A stretch of 64,000 bases of DNA from Chloranthus sessilifolius (taxonomy: Eukaryota; Streptophyta; Magnoliopsida; Chloranthales; Chloranthaceae), in contig CM037589.1 of NCBI GenBank assembly GCA_021018995.1, positions 13,903,001 through 13,967,000 on the forward strand. Direction: 5' to 3'. Shown here piece after piece: positions 31,568 to 43,084 of this stretch. Below the pieces are notes generated by a model that saw nothing but the letters and a program-made list of their open reading frames with translations, was not told the DNA's origin and searched no databases. Position numbers and translations under genes: made by a program. The first letter of the stretch is position 1. Each line of letters starts with the position of its first letter.

Positions 31568-31760
31568 CATTAGATATTTTATTATTTTATTATTTTATTA
31601 TTTTATTATTGTCAACGAAATATTTTTATTCAACAAATAAAAGTACTACAAAGATCAAGCCGACCCAGGAGCTCAACGAACAACAAAAAATAGAAAAAAA
31701 ACAAACCAAAACAGAAAACACAGAAAAAGCAGCCGGCCAAACAAATAAAAGAGATTCCCA
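31568..31760 (-). mobile_element. LINE 3' tail fragment
   Basis: On the minus strand a T-rich 3' untranslated segment ends in 'ttgttgaataaaaatatttcg' and an (AATAAAAT)n-like tail, seen on the plus strand as repeated 'ttttattatttta' at 31576-31608. This is typical of a plant L1 3' end. No coding part was recognised. Confidence 0.5.
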
Positions 31761-32084
31761 GTTCTTGCCCTAGACGATTCCCAGTTTATGGTTTTAAATA
31801 TCAGCTTGCTATATCCTATGCACATCCGCCAATATGAATTGGGATAGGCTTAGCCCAATAAATATACATGGTAGCCATTAATTGTAATGATCTTTTAGAT
31901 ATTGGCACACCCCTCAAAGAAGACATTATGATTCCAAGTGGCAGACACCCCAAAAAGTCACCCGAGTACCAAGTCACTGCCTCATGGGCTGCTTATCTAA
32001 TACTTAACCCTTATTTTTAGTGGTCTAGCTCTTCCACAATAGAATTTTACCTACAATGTCTGCTTAAATTTCTCCAATCCATGG

Positions 32085-32116
32085 TTTTCTTTGACCATTA
32101 AAAACAATATCCAAAC
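32085..32116 (+). promoter_or_regulatory. Upstream block shared by the two PELPK-like genes
   Basis: The stretch 'tccatggttttctttgacca' (part of 32075-32105) has a close counterpart about 250 bp before the other gene ('tctatgcttttctttgacat', 61111-61135). Because it survives between otherwise diverged flanks, it may be a promoter element, or simply residual homology of a duplicated gene. Confidence 0.4.
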
Positions 32117-32202
32117 TAACACCACCACAGAAACGGCTATGTTTCTAGAATGCCGACAACCAACTCCTATTTTTATCATCTATAAACCTCAAAACCTCCC
32201 AC

Positions 32203-32209
32203 TATAAAA
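32203..32209 (+). promoter_or_regulatory. TATA box of PELPK-like gene 1
   Basis: TATAAAA in 'cccactataaaaaccc', 86 bp before the start codon, leaving a leader of about 50 bases. The same context precedes the second gene. Confidence 0.7.
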
Positions 32210-32288
32210 ACCCTTGATCACCTTCTTCTTTCTTCATCCTCAACCCCTACCTCTTTATTATCCAAATAAGTCCCTTCTCCATCCAACA

Positions 32289-32558
32289 ATGGCTTCCAAA
32301 ACTTGTTTCCTCGCAACGTTCTTCGTGGTTCTCATGGCGACGAACAATGTGTGCTTCGCAGCTCGCAAATTGTCAGACACAACATTCCCTGGGATGCCCA
32401 ACATCCCTGGCATGCCGGACATCTCAAAATTGCCGTCGCTCCCACAGATACCCAGCATGCCAACACTCCCCGAAATCCCTAAATTCCCATCTTTACCTAC
32501 CATCCCAGGATTATCTTCACTTCCTTTCTTCTCCTCACCCACTCCAGCAACGCCATGA
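32289..32558 (+). CDS. PELPK-like secreted proline-rich cell-wall protein, gene 1
   Basis: A single-exon gene for 89 residues. Residues 1-24 (MASKTCFLATFFVVLMATNN then VCFA) form a signal peptide, followed by AARKL, as in other small plant wall proteins. The mature part is proline-periodic, with P at every second or third place in motifs such as IPGMP, LPSLP, IPSMP, LPEIPKFPSLP. This resembles PELPK-type proteins, which are deposited in the cell wall and linked in Arabidopsis to germination and seedling growth. The start codon has a good context (acaATGGC) and lies 86 bp after a TATA box; a longer frame opening at 32214 would put a non-signal segment in front and is not preferred. A polyadenylation signal follows at 32758. 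It is paralogous to 61355-61765 and to the pseudogene at 44791. Specific function is inference. Confidence 0.85.
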   Translation: MASKTCFLATFFVVLMATNNVCFAARKLSDTTFPGMPNIPGMPDISKLPSLPQIPSMPTLPEIPKFPSLPTIPGLSSLPFFSSPTPATP

Positions 32559-32757
32559 TAGCCAGGAGAAGGCCATTGCAGTGGACTCATTGTGAAGTGG
32601 GTGCTTGTGAATTTGTATTAAATTTGTGAACCAATTTGTATGGGGGATTATGGGGCATGAGTGATCTTATTTTGCTTTCTTTTGAAAAGGTGTGTTTCCA
32701 TGTTTACAAGGTGGTGTAAACAATATTTTCGTTTATATTGTTTCCCACCACTGCATA

Positions 32758-32763
32758 AATAAA
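32758..32763 (+). promoter_or_regulatory. Polyadenylation signal of PELPK-like gene 1
   Basis: AATAAA in 'gcataaataaaggg', 200 bp after the stop codon. The surrounding 3' UTR sequence is also found, mutated, at 45484-45613. Confidence 0.6.
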
Positions 32764-32797
32764 GGGAATTTCCACTCAATATCCATATGATTCGTTA

Positions 32798-32800
<3 letters not shown>

Positions 32801-32859
<59 letters not shown>
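32801..32859. repeat. (TA)n microsatellite, left of Micron-like MITE
   Basis: 59-bp uninterrupted TA run ending next to the element's GGGAGCCGG end. Confidence 0.95.
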
Positions 32860-32860
<1 letters not shown>

Positions 32861-32862
<2 letters not shown>

Positions 32863-33471
32863 GAGCCGGTTACGCCCTCCAATAGAGGACCGTGACTGTC
32901 CTCCAAGATACACAGGGAGCTCTACGTGGCACCCAAAACACTGTTTGGGTACCACGTGGACCACAGGTGGACACTATAGATCAATATTAAAAAAAAAATT
33001 TGAAAAAAACTTTTAAAACCTACAAGTCAAAGTTTGACGGGTTTCATTGGTCCACATTTCATAGTTCAAAAAACACACGGTGGAGATGAGTTTTCAATTA
33101 TTATTTTTTCAAAGATGATCTAAGCAATACACCCGAGCTCCACATGGCATTGAAACAATATTTTGGGTGCCACATGGAGCTCCACGTGGAAGCTTGGAGG
33201 ACGGGCATTGCTTAGATCATCTTTGAAAAAAAAAATTTGAAAACTTATCTCCACCGTGTGCTTTTTGAACCGTGAAATGTGGACCGATGAAACCTGTCAA
33301 ATTTTGACTTGTGGGTTTAAAAAGTTTTTCCAAAATTTCTTTTTTTAATATTGATCTAAACCGTCCACTTGTGCTCCACGTGACACCCAAACAGTGTTTT
33401 AGGTGCCACATAGAGCTCCATGTGTATTTTGGAGGACGGTCACTGTCCTCCATTGGAGGACCTAACCGGCT

Positions 33472-33473
<2 letters not shown>
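32861..33473. mobile_element. Micron-like MITE embedded in a TA microsatellite, copy 2
   Basis: A long hairpin: left GGGAGCCGGTTACGCCCTCC pairs with right GGAGGACCTAACCGGCTCC, and the arms match for about 300 bases each (for example 'gaggaccgtgactgtcctccaa', 'gctctacgtggcacccaaaacactgttt'). It is bounded on both sides by long TA runs. Homologous to 9662-10054, which is also between TA runs. Non-coding. Confidence 0.8.

Positions 33474-33529
<56 letters not shown>
33474..33529. repeat. (TA)28 microsatellite, right of Micron-like MITE
   Basis: 56-bp TA run directly after the element's right end. Confidence 0.95.
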
Positions 33530-33530
<1 letters not shown>

Positions 33531-33719
33531 TTACTACTATTATAAATGCATGAATATTTCTGTCAATTTTGTGTTTCCACACTTTAGGAACAAAATACTC
33601 TTCTTAACCAACCCAATCTACCCCTATAAACTCCTAAGCGGTGACAATACAATAATTAAAATGGGTACCATTATTTACCATCCATAAAATTGGGACCTCA
33701 TCCCAGTTCTATAAGTCCG

Positions 33720-33828
33720 AATGTATTGATCGATTTGAATCATATGATGGGGATTATTTTTTCGTCTCAATCTTCTATATAGTTGATCTTGACATCTTGG
33801 TTGTATCATCAAGAGAATTTACAATTAT
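33720..33828. mobile_element. MITE family M fragment
   Basis: Only one arm remains: 'gatttgaatcatatgatgggga', 'aatcttctatatagttgatcttgacatc'. It abuts the broken end of the minus-strand copia. Confidence 0.45.
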
Positions 33829-33829
33829 T

Positions 33830-36800
33830 GGAGTGCTCAAAGGATGAGCTTTATCTATATAAAAGTGTTTCAAGACCTTTGTTGTATGTATTGATTGATG
33901 AACAAATATTATATTTTAAAAATATTTAATTTGTAAGCCCAAACAAAATTTAGTTTCCCAAAATCTTTCATCTGAAATTTATCTTTTAAATAAGTTGCAA
34001 TTTTTGTAAGCTACTCTGAAGTTCCAATAAGATTTAAATCATCAACATATACCGCAATAATAACAAATTTGGATTCATACTTTTTAATTAAAACATATGA
34101 ACAAATTAGATTATTCTCAAATTCTTCTTTTAATAAATATTCATTGAGACGATTATACCACATGCACACTCGGATTACTTTAACCCGTACAAAAATCTTT
34201 GAAGCTTGATAGAATAAATATTTTGGGATTTTGAATTATATGCTTAAGATACTTTGTACCTTTCAGGGATTTTAGTATATATATCATTATCTAGTGATCC
34301 ATATAAATATGTGGTTCCATTAAACGCATATCCAAATTTTTTATCACTATCAAACTAATAAAAAATATGAATGTAGTTACATTAATTACTGGAGAATATG
34401 TTTCTTCATAATCAATATCGGGTTTCGGTGAGAAACCTTGTGCAACAAGTCATGCTTTATATCTCATAATTTTATTTTTCTCATTACGTTTTTATACAAA
34501 TACTCACGTATACCAAACAAGCGTTGCACCTTCAGGTATTTGAACTATAGGTCCAAATACTTCATGTTTGGCTAAGGAGTTCAATTCTGTATGAATTGTC
34601 TCTTTCCACACTGGGAAATCATTTTTACATCGACATTCTTCGACGGTTCATGGTTCAATATCATCATTACTTATAGTAATATCAAAAGCAACTTTAAATG
34701 AAAAATATCATCGACAACGATTTTATTTATTTATGATATTTCTCCTATACTTACATCATTTATTGAGATCTCGTTATTTTCAGGTACTTGTTTCTTTTCA
34801 GGGGATAACTCTTCAGGAGATTATTTTTTAAAAGAATATTGTACAAAAAGTTTGGATGGATCATTTATTTTTTGTTTCCTATTTTGTGGGTATGACCTTT
34901 TCAAGAGTGTCTATTCTTTTTCTTGTGTTTTTCTCTTTCGCGGACCAAAAAGTCTTTCACACTTCAGGGCTGTTTTAGATTCATTCACTGTTATGTTGAC
35001 TAATTGTCTTACATGGACTTCAACCCTTGTTAGAGTATTAACATCTGAAATGTGAGACTTTACTATTTTCTTATTGTCAGTTTTTACATCCGGCAATTGA
35101 TTTGCAATATTCTACAAGTGGATTATCCTCTCAACTTTCAATTCACATTGGTTTGTACGAGGATCAATCAGAGATAACATCGATGTATTCCGAGTAATTT
35201 CTCGTTGTGCCTCAGGCAACAACTTTTCTCCCTTGATGGTGGAAAGATTGCTTTATCAAAATGATAACCTTCAAAACGTGCCTTAAAAATAACACAAGTT
35301 AAACGCTCAAGCTATTGAATAATAGATGGAGAATCAAAACCAGTATAGGTTCCAAGTCTACGTTGAGGTCCCATCTTAGTGCGTTGGAGAGGTATAATAC
35401 GAACATAAACAACACAACCAAATATGCGAAGATGAGTAATATTTGGGGGTTGACCAAATTCAATTTGCAATAGAGAGTATTTATGATAAGCAGTTGGTCT
35501 GATTCGAACTAATGATGAAACATGTAATATCGCGAGCTTGCAAACAAAAATATCACTGCAAAAAATAAGACTATTAGCGGCAGTTTTTTTAACAAAAAAC
35601 AGCTGCTATTAGTCCCGTCGCTACCAAAAACTGCCGCTATTAGTCTTGCCGTTACCAAAAATTGCCTTAATAGCAAGTGTCGCTAAAACACCTTATTTTG
35701 TAGTGTATGTAGTTTTGTTCTCATAAGCAAAGGTCTAACAATAAATTGAAGTCGTTTAATAAATGATTTAGCTAAACCATTATGAGTATGAGTATGAGTA
35801 TATGCAACTGAATATTCTACATTGATCCCAATAGAAATACAATATTCATTAAAGGCTTGAGATAAAAAATTACTAACATTATCCAAACGAATAAGCTCAA
35901 TAGAATAATTAGAAAATTATACTCGCAACTTAATTATTTGGGTAAGAAGTTTTACAAATGCAATATTATTAGTAGAAATAAGACAAACATGTGACCATCT
36001 AATTGATGCATCTATTTATATCATAAAATATCTAAATGGTCCACATAGTGAATGTATTAGTACACATATATTCTCATGAATTCTTTTTAAAAATGATGGA
36101 GATTCAATAATTACTTTAGAAGTGAATGATTTTATAATTAAGTTATCTTATGATTAAGCAATACATGAATAATCACTTGACAAAAGAATCTTCTGATTCT
36201 TTAAAGGATGTCCATGTTAGTTCTTAATGATTCGATGCATCATAATTGATCCTCGATGTCCAAGATAACCATGTCAGAGCATAAAGACCTTTAGATTCAG
36301 AGCACTTCAGGTGCAACACAACATGTGACTGACTTGTTTTCATGATCATATAATATAGCCTAAAAGAGAAAGCAGACAATTTATTTAATATGAGCTTCTA
36401 GCTTGAATTTATTGAAGTAATATAAAGATATTCGTTACTACTTTCATTGCTAGTTTTAACATGATAACCAATATGACGAATATCTTTAAAACTAAGTAAA
36501 TTTCTTCGAGGTTTTGAAGAATACAAAACATCATCAATACAAAATTTTGTTCCTCTTGGTAATATCATAATTGCTTTTCCGTAGCCTTCAATTAAGTTCG
36601 TTGAACCCAATATGACATTGACATTAGCTTTGTTTAATGTCAAATATTGAAAATATTTCTTATCTTTAAAAATTGTGTTAGTTATATAACTGTCTATTAG
36701 ACAAATATCTTTATCAATTATCTTAAAATTATTTATTCAATTAGTATCATATCGTAGATATGAATTAAAATCTAGATATCAAATTTCATTACTTTAAAAT

Positions 36801-37140
36801 AAAATGAAGGCAAAACGAAATTACACGTAAACATAATATAATCCAAAAAATCTATTAGTTACTTTGGACATATCCATCACAAATAAAAGGATAAGTTTTC
36901 TAATTATGGTCTATAAAGAAAACAGAAATGTCAAGATCCATTATATTCACTCTATTTTGATTATCAAGGCAAACTACATGATCAATTAGAACATGGTGAT
37001 CGGTAAAATTCATTTCGATTCCTTAATAATGTTTCCAAGGTTCGTAGCCTGAATATGGATCTAAGCATCAAGGATATAGATATATAATTATTACCAGAAA
37101 CGTCAAGAGCAAAAAATTTAAGTTTTGTAAGGTTTGACAT
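33830..37140 (-). mobile_element. Decayed Ty1/copia element, minus strand, RNase H end missing
   Basis: Read on the minus strand from high to low coordinates. A gag/linker segment with MDLDISVFF lies near 36940, and a pre-integrase region with DDVLYSSKPRRNLLSFKDI at 36480-36540. Integrase blocks GPFRYFM and IDASIRWSHVC lie near 35990-36040, then AYTHTHTHNGLAKSFIKRL near 35780. LRIFGCVVYVRIIPLQRTKMG is near 35400. Reverse transcriptase has YEETYSPV near 34395 and YVDD near 34060, with HPLSTP near 33840. RNase H and the 3' LTR are absent, replaced by a MITE fragment. Stops are frequent. A CACTA MITE is inserted in the integrase. Confidence 0.82.
35554..35705. mobile_element. CACTA-type MITE in the copia integrase
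   Basis: Ends CACTGCAAAAAATAAG and CTTATTTTGTAGTG. The 3-bp flanks are tat on both sides (35551-35553, 35706-35708), as for CACTA elements. The interior repeats 'ctattagcggcag' and 'accaaaaactgccgc' in both orientations. Two relatives are at 56497 and 57304. Confidence 0.82.
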
Positions 37141-37525
37141 TATCTATGACAAAAATATATAGAAAATTAGATGAGTCATTTAACATATAACAAACTAAAA
37201 TTGTCAAATATTTCTAATACTAATATGATAACTTTCTAGTTCATATTATCTCTCATGAAATATATTCACATATTATAATATGATTTTATTTTATTAAATA
37301 AATATTAAAAATTTAGACAATATTAGTATAATGATCAATAAATTAGATTGTGAATTTTCTAAATCACAAATAAACATAATATTAACGAAGAATATCACAC
37401 TGGTAGATTTTGAAGTCAAAGATAAAAGACACAACAATTGACCGAGCTTCTTGTTGATAACATATTGTAAAATTAAAGAAATGAAGATAAGATAAAGAGA
37501 TTGCAGTATATGAAGCTAGTTTTTC

Positions 37526-37711
37526 AGGAACTCCATATCATTCATTTTATTTGAGATATCTTCATACTCTACAAGACTTCCTTATATAGATTTCATCTCG
37601 GAGAGATCGGATGAAGAAGAAACGAAGAAAGATGTAGAGTACATTGAAGAAGGTGATGATTTGCATGAAGACAACAATGCTAGTGATGATGATGATGATG
37701 ATTCCGGAGGT
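37526..37711 (+). pseudogene. Acidic C-terminal remnant of unknown protein
   Basis: An open frame without a start ends with an acidic, glycine-tailed segment (SERSDEEETKKDVEYIEEGD, then DDDDDD and SGGGG, stop at 37709-37711). Such tails occur at the ends of plant hAT-transposase-like proteins, but no diagnostic domain is left, so the assignment is a guess. Confidence 0.25.
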
Positions 37712-37847
37712 GGAGGATGAGACCAAGTGCCATAATAGATTAGAGACCAATGTGTAGAGTTTATGGTCGGAGCACAATACCACGATTAGAATTTAATTTT
37801 TAATTTTTTTTGGGTTTACTAGTTGAATGAGCTTAAGTGGTCTAGAA

Positions 37848-37960
37848 TCAAGGTTTCAAAATCGGTATCAATTTGTATGTATATGTACGTCTTGATCGAA
37901 ACCGAAACGTATCGGCCGATACGGTATCCGATACCTGAGTTGGGATACCGATACATGGTA
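37848..37960. mobile_element. Fragment of the GATACGTATC hAT MITE family
   Basis: Begins CAAGGTTTCAAAATCGG, like the copy at 3613, and has 'cgtatcggccgatacggtatccgatacc' in the interior. The right end was not identified. Confidence 0.5.
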
Positions 37961-38364
37961 GTCTACGCATGCCCTACGGTTATAGATAAGTCCATGGTTT
38001 TGACATGTGGCACCTTTTGCCTCTATTTGCCACGTGACTTATCAGGCCATGCATAGATTAATTAGATACATATTTTAGTGGTACTTATAGCTAGGCTCTT
38101 AATATGATGTTGAAAATAATTATTTAATTTATAATTTTAATCCAAATAACCATTACATCAATTTCATAATACCAGGACCACATGCCAAAATAATGTCACC
38201 TACTTGCAACAGGTCATGGGTTCTAATCGGTTGGGCGAACTGATATCCTCCTTCCTTATGCAGGGGCGGAACCACATACTCACCAGTGCAGGCGCACGCC
38301 CCTACTAAAACTCAAATTTTTTTATTTTTTTTTTAATATTTATATAAAAGCTAGATTTCCTTTT

Positions 38365-39015
38365 TTGACGCCCTCTCTCTCTCTTCTGACGCCTCTCTCC
38401 CTATTCTCTCTCTTCTCCCTAAAAAACCCCTCTCTCCCCCCTATTCTCTGTCTCCCTATTTTCTCTCCCCCTATTCTCTCTCCCTATTCTTTCTCTCCCT
38501 AAAAAACCTCTCCCAGACTTAAGAATATGACGCCCTCTCTCCCCCTATTCCCTCTCTCCCTATTCTCTCTCTCCCTAAAAAATGCCTCCCAGGCTTAAGA
38601 ATCTGACGCCCTCTCTCCCCCTATTCCCTCTCTCCCTATTTTCTCTCCCCCTATTCTCTCTCACCCTATTTTCTCTCCCCCTATTCTCTCTCTCCCTAAA
38701 AAATCCCTCCCAGGCTTAAGAATCTGACGCCCTCTCTCCCCCTATTCCCTCTCTCCCTAAAAAATCCCTCCCAGGCTTAAGAATCTGACGCTCTCTCTCC
38801 CCCTATTCCCTCTCTCCCTATTTTCTCTTCTCTTATTCTCTCTCCCTCTAAAAAACCCCTCCCAGGCTTAAGAATCTAACGCCCCCTCTCTCCTCCTATT
38901 CTCTTTCTCCCTATTTTCTCTCCCCCTATTCTCTCTCCCTAAAAAACTCCTCCCATGCTTAAGAATCTGACGCCCTCTCTCCCCCTATTCTCTCTCCCTA
39001 AAAAACCCCTCCCAC
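38365..39015 (+). repeat. CT-rich minisatellite
   Basis: Units built from 'ccctattctctctccctaaaaaa' and 'cccaggcttaagaatctgacgccctctc' recur with unit lengths varying from about 60 to 125 bp. The 'cttaagaatctgacgcc' landmark occurs at about 38518, 38594, 38717, 38775, 38868 and 38958. The plus strand is strongly pyrimidine-rich. Confidence 0.85.
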
Positions 39016-39789
39016 CGGCACCGCCATTTCAAGGCCCTAAGTCTTTGTGGTGAGGTCTGCAGGTAGAGCAGTGGAGATTCATATTCAAGTTCTGTGGGGT
39101 TAGTATGGTGATTTCGTACTGTAGTTTGGTTAGGTATTTTATTTTGGTTTATCTAGTTAATCTGAAATGATCGCATTGTAACCGAACCAAATAATTTTTT
39201 CTGACAAAGATTTTTTTTTTGTGCATTTTGATTGATGATTTTTTCACCTTCTTGTCTCTCTCTCTAGATTTAGGGTTTTATTTATTTTTTAATTGATTTA
39301 GGGTTAGGTACTTCTTCTTGTCTCTCTAGATTTAGGGCTTTATTTATTTTTAATTTATTTACCATATGATACAATGGGTTATTGTGCGTAAACTATTGAT
39401 TTATTTTCCTAAATCAATTATACCATATGTTACCCCTTGTCTCTCTCTAAAATACTGTGCTTTTTAAATCATGATTTTTATGTTTTACATGGGCTTTCTA
39501 CAAATATGAGCATGAAAATAACATAATATGAGCATGAAAATAAAAACTCATCTATTATGAATACATAAGAGTGAACCACACTCAGTTATTCCACATGATT
39601 TGTGCTCCCCATATCAGTGAATATATAATGGAGATTTAGGGACTTTATTTTTATTGAAATTTAAAATTTTATTTGTTAAATATTAATTGTATTTTAAATT
39701 TTATTGTGTAGGTTTTCAACAAATTGGATTTGTCCGATCGCGCAATCGGATTTGAGTTAAAATTTCTTCAGATCGTGCTAAATCGGAAC

Positions 39790-42537
39790 TATGACAGCCC
39801 AGATTTCGGCACCCCGAAACCCGTGCCATCAGCACGATCATCTTGACCGTGCCCCTTAGCTAAGCACGGAACACTGGTATATCAAGCATTGCAATAAAAT
39901 AATAAACGAAATTGCGGAATTTGAATCTATATTAATTAACTCTCCAAAAGACAGTTCTACCCTCATGCCTCTACATGAATGGAGAACCGATCCGAACCAT
40001 CGATGATAGCAATCATCACGGATGGTTCGCCCCAAAAGAATAATCCCATCTATATATATACATGGTTTAAACAGAATCAAGGCTTGACATACCAAGCCGT
40101 ACAAAAACTCTCTCCAAAATCCCTCAAAGTGGCACAACGGAGTCCTCTAGAAGAAATCCTCTGGAGGTGGCTCCAACTCTTCACCGGCCGCAAGGTCCAA
40201 CTCGCCGGGATCAGCGTCTCCTGAAGCCTCGGCAGCTGCTAGTAGTGGACCTGCGACGTATAGTCTATAGGGTGAGCTACATCCTAGCTCAATAGGGAAC
40301 AAACACGGTTGAACATATAAATTATAACTCACATATATTCCATGATATGCTATGCATGAAGTATCTATGCAGTTGTTAATGAAACAGTTAAAAAGCATTT
40401 CGTTTTACTGTTGATTACATGTGTTTTCATTTACTCATGAATGATGCTGAAAAGGCCTAAAGCAAAACTTAAACTTTCAACTTAAGTAATCCCCGAGCAA
40501 TATAGCATCGAGCCCCGATGAGATACCCATCATCGTCATCTATATAGCTTTTAACCGTATTCCCTGGGAATACAAATAGTACCCAAGCCCCTTTCCCCTG
40601 GGGATTGGTGGCGGGGTTTCACTTGTCTCAATCAACACCCCTGGGGTGTGCTTACTATGTACGGATAAGCCTCCGCACTGGCCTACGGTTTCGCCGCAGT
40701 ATCGGTCACGGATATCTTGCGGTGTCAGTCGTGGATATCCCGCCACGTCGGTGGGGTACCCTATTAAACCTCAAATAACAAAAATATCGGTGCCTTACAT
40801 ATAGTTATTTACCGTGTAAATGTGCTATCTTATATCAGTTAGGCCCTATCAAACATGATTCAATCCTTGGATACATCCCTGGGATGTATCCATTTACTTG
40901 CATCACACCTGATGCTCTCATCTCTTTACTTCTTCATTCCCTGGGGATGGCTTATTAGAATTTCTCTTATGGATGTCATACGCACACACACTTTTCACAA
41001 TTCTTAAGCAATTAACATTTGAATGGAAATCTATATCACTACATACATGCTCTTGTAAAATAAAGTACATGTTCAAGGTGTTCCCTACCTCAAGTCTTCA
41101 TTTGATCAATGCATCAAGGTCCCACGTGGCTCCTTGTGCACTAGTCCACACGTACCACCTATGGTACCACATAACAGGTGAAACACATCACAAAGGATGC
41201 AATAAAGAAGGTATAAGACCCTCCAAGAATCTTAAAGTCAAACCCAAAAGTCAACATAATTTATCTCAGTCGATTAATCGAATTCCAAAATCGATTAATC
41301 GAATCTAATTCGATTAATCGATTAATCGAAGGTCAATATCGATTAATCGAAGTAATTTCGATTAATCGAAATTCTCTGTTTCGCAAGGTCGATTCTCAGT
41401 TCGAACAGTCGAGCTTTCATTCGATTAATCGAATCCAATTTCGATTAATCGAAATTCTCCTTTTCGCAAAGTCGATCCTCAGTTCGAACAGTCGAGTTTT
41501 CATTCGATTAATCGAATCCAATTTCGATTAATTGAAATTCTTCTTTTCGCAAAGTCGACCCTCAGTTCGAACAGTCGAGTTTTCATTCGATTAATCGAAT
41601 CCAATTTCGATTAATCGAAATTCTTCTGTTCGCAAAGTCGACTCTCAGTTCGAACAGTCGAGTTTCACAAGTTGATTAATCGATCCCAAATCGATTAATC
41701 GAAAACTAAAATCGATTAATCGAAATCCCATTTCGATTAGTCGATTTTTCCTCAAATCATTTCCTCCAACCCCTGGGGTCCACTGGAGGTTCTCAGTCGA
41801 TTAATCGATCCCCAAATCGATTAATCGAAATCCAAAGTCGATTAATCGAACTCCAATTCGATTAATCGAAATCGGGTCTTCTGACTTTTCAACTTCCTGG
41901 CCAATTTCGATTAATCGAAACCCAATTTCGATTAATCGAAATTGTCAGATTCAGCCATTTTCGAGCTGTTCTTCCCAATCTTCTTCCATACTTTTTCCTC
42001 TATTTTTCTAAGCCATTATCCTATGATTTTAACCCACATTCAACCATAACTTAACCCCTATAATCTATGCATTTTATTTACAAAATTTTTTACCTTGAAT
42101 AGATCTCAAGTTGATTTCAAATCAAATGGTTGGAAGGCTAGGGTTCTAGCTTTGCTTTTAGCGGATCCCTCGCGTCGAATCCGGCATTTATTGCTCGAAT
42201 CTCCCTTCCTCAACTAGCATTCACTCCTTGCATTAATCACTCTCTTTACTCTCTCTCTCTTCTTTACTCCTCTCCTTCAACAACATCAAACCCTTATTTT
42301 TAGGGCTATTAAACCCTTTTATCTATCTCCCTCTTTGTGTGTTGAGCACATACACCGCAGTAGGTGTAAGTGACTTCCTATTTACATCACGCACCACATA
42401 ATCACTCAAACTATCACATCTCGTCCGTTCATCACATTCTATGCTAACTCATGATCTCCTGATTGGTCAAACTTGTGACCAATCGGGCACGGATCCCGAG
42501 GTCATAGTTTAGCGTGATTTTTTTTCGGGCTATTACA
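39790..42537. mobile_element. Probable solo LTR, about 2.75 kb
   Basis: It begins TATGACAGCCC and ends GGGCTATTACA, close to the TGTGACAGCCC..GGGCTGTTACA ends of large plant gypsy LTRs. The flanks ggaac and ggagg match at 3 of 5. No primer-binding site, coding region or second LTR is seen. It contains the TCGATTAATCGA array at 41262-41945. Confidence 0.5.
41262..41945. repeat. Palindromic TCGATTAATCGA array with an 83-bp tandem core
   Basis: About twenty copies of the 12-bp palindrome TCGATTAATCGA or near variants lie in under 700 bp. In 41398-41728 they are arranged in units of 82-83 bp; the landmark 'cagttcgaacagtcgag' is at 41398, 41480, 41563 and 41646. Outside that core the spacing is irregular. 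Confidence 0.9.
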
Positions 42538-42674
42538 GGAGGTAATTTTTCTTGTCTAAATTTAACTTTTTGTAATTCTATATTATTGGCTGGTAATGAT
42601 TAATTTATGTTTAGGAAATGTGATTATGTTTAGGATAAATATGTGAATAAATTTTTATTTGATGTGTGTGCTCT

Positions 42675-42761
42675 GGCAAATGCGATTTATAGTCTTTCTT
42701 GGTTTAGGCCTAGTTTCTAGGGCAAATGCGATTTATAGTCTTTCTTGGTTTAGGCCTAGTT
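42675..42761 (+). repeat. 46-bp tandem duplication
   Basis: The segment starting 'ggcaaatgcgatttatagtc' occurs at 42675 and again at 42721, nearly identical over about 41 bases. Confidence 0.9.
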
Positions 42762-43084
42762 AAAATTTTCTTTTTTTATGTAATTTTAATGAAAATTATA
42801 GTTTATAATGTAAAGTAGTTTAAATTTAAATTCATTGTACAAAATTTATCTTTAATTCATTTTACGCCCCATCCTGATTTCGCCACTGCTCAAGATCATT
42901 TCCATGGGCGATAGGGATGCAAAATAACTTCCATACTTGGTTCAAAATAATCAACAATTTCACAAACGAAAATTCTACATATTCAATTGCAAATAATGAA
43001 TCAGATTAAGGTTATCATACTAATTTTTAATTAGTTTGTTTTTTGAGAAGATTATTTTTAAATTCACCCACACCAAATCTTTGA

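Larger units (their letters stand above)
38271..42888. mobile_element. Putative hAT-like element hosting a large solo LTR
   Basis: The left end CAGGGGCGGAACCACA and right end TGATTTCGCCACTG are inverted in the manner of the common CAGNGGCGGA hAT termini of plants. The flanking 8-mers do not match, so this rests on the ends alone. About 1.9 kb remains after removing the LTR at 39790-42537, and no transposase was recognised. Confidence 0.45.

Noticed and set aside
32258-32590. Minus-strand glycine-rich frame opposite PELPK-like gene 1, and a similar one at 61504-61788
   Set aside because: Mirror images of proline codons; no promoter or start context.
32776-33582. Frames with long tyrosine-isoleucine runs near 5500, 16500, 32800 and 33500
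   Set aside because: Artefacts of TA microsatellites.
41262-41945. Regular palindromic repeats considered as a CRISPR-like array
   Set aside because: Units are tandem with nearly identical spacers, in a plant nuclear LTR, with no cas genes; this is a minisatellite.
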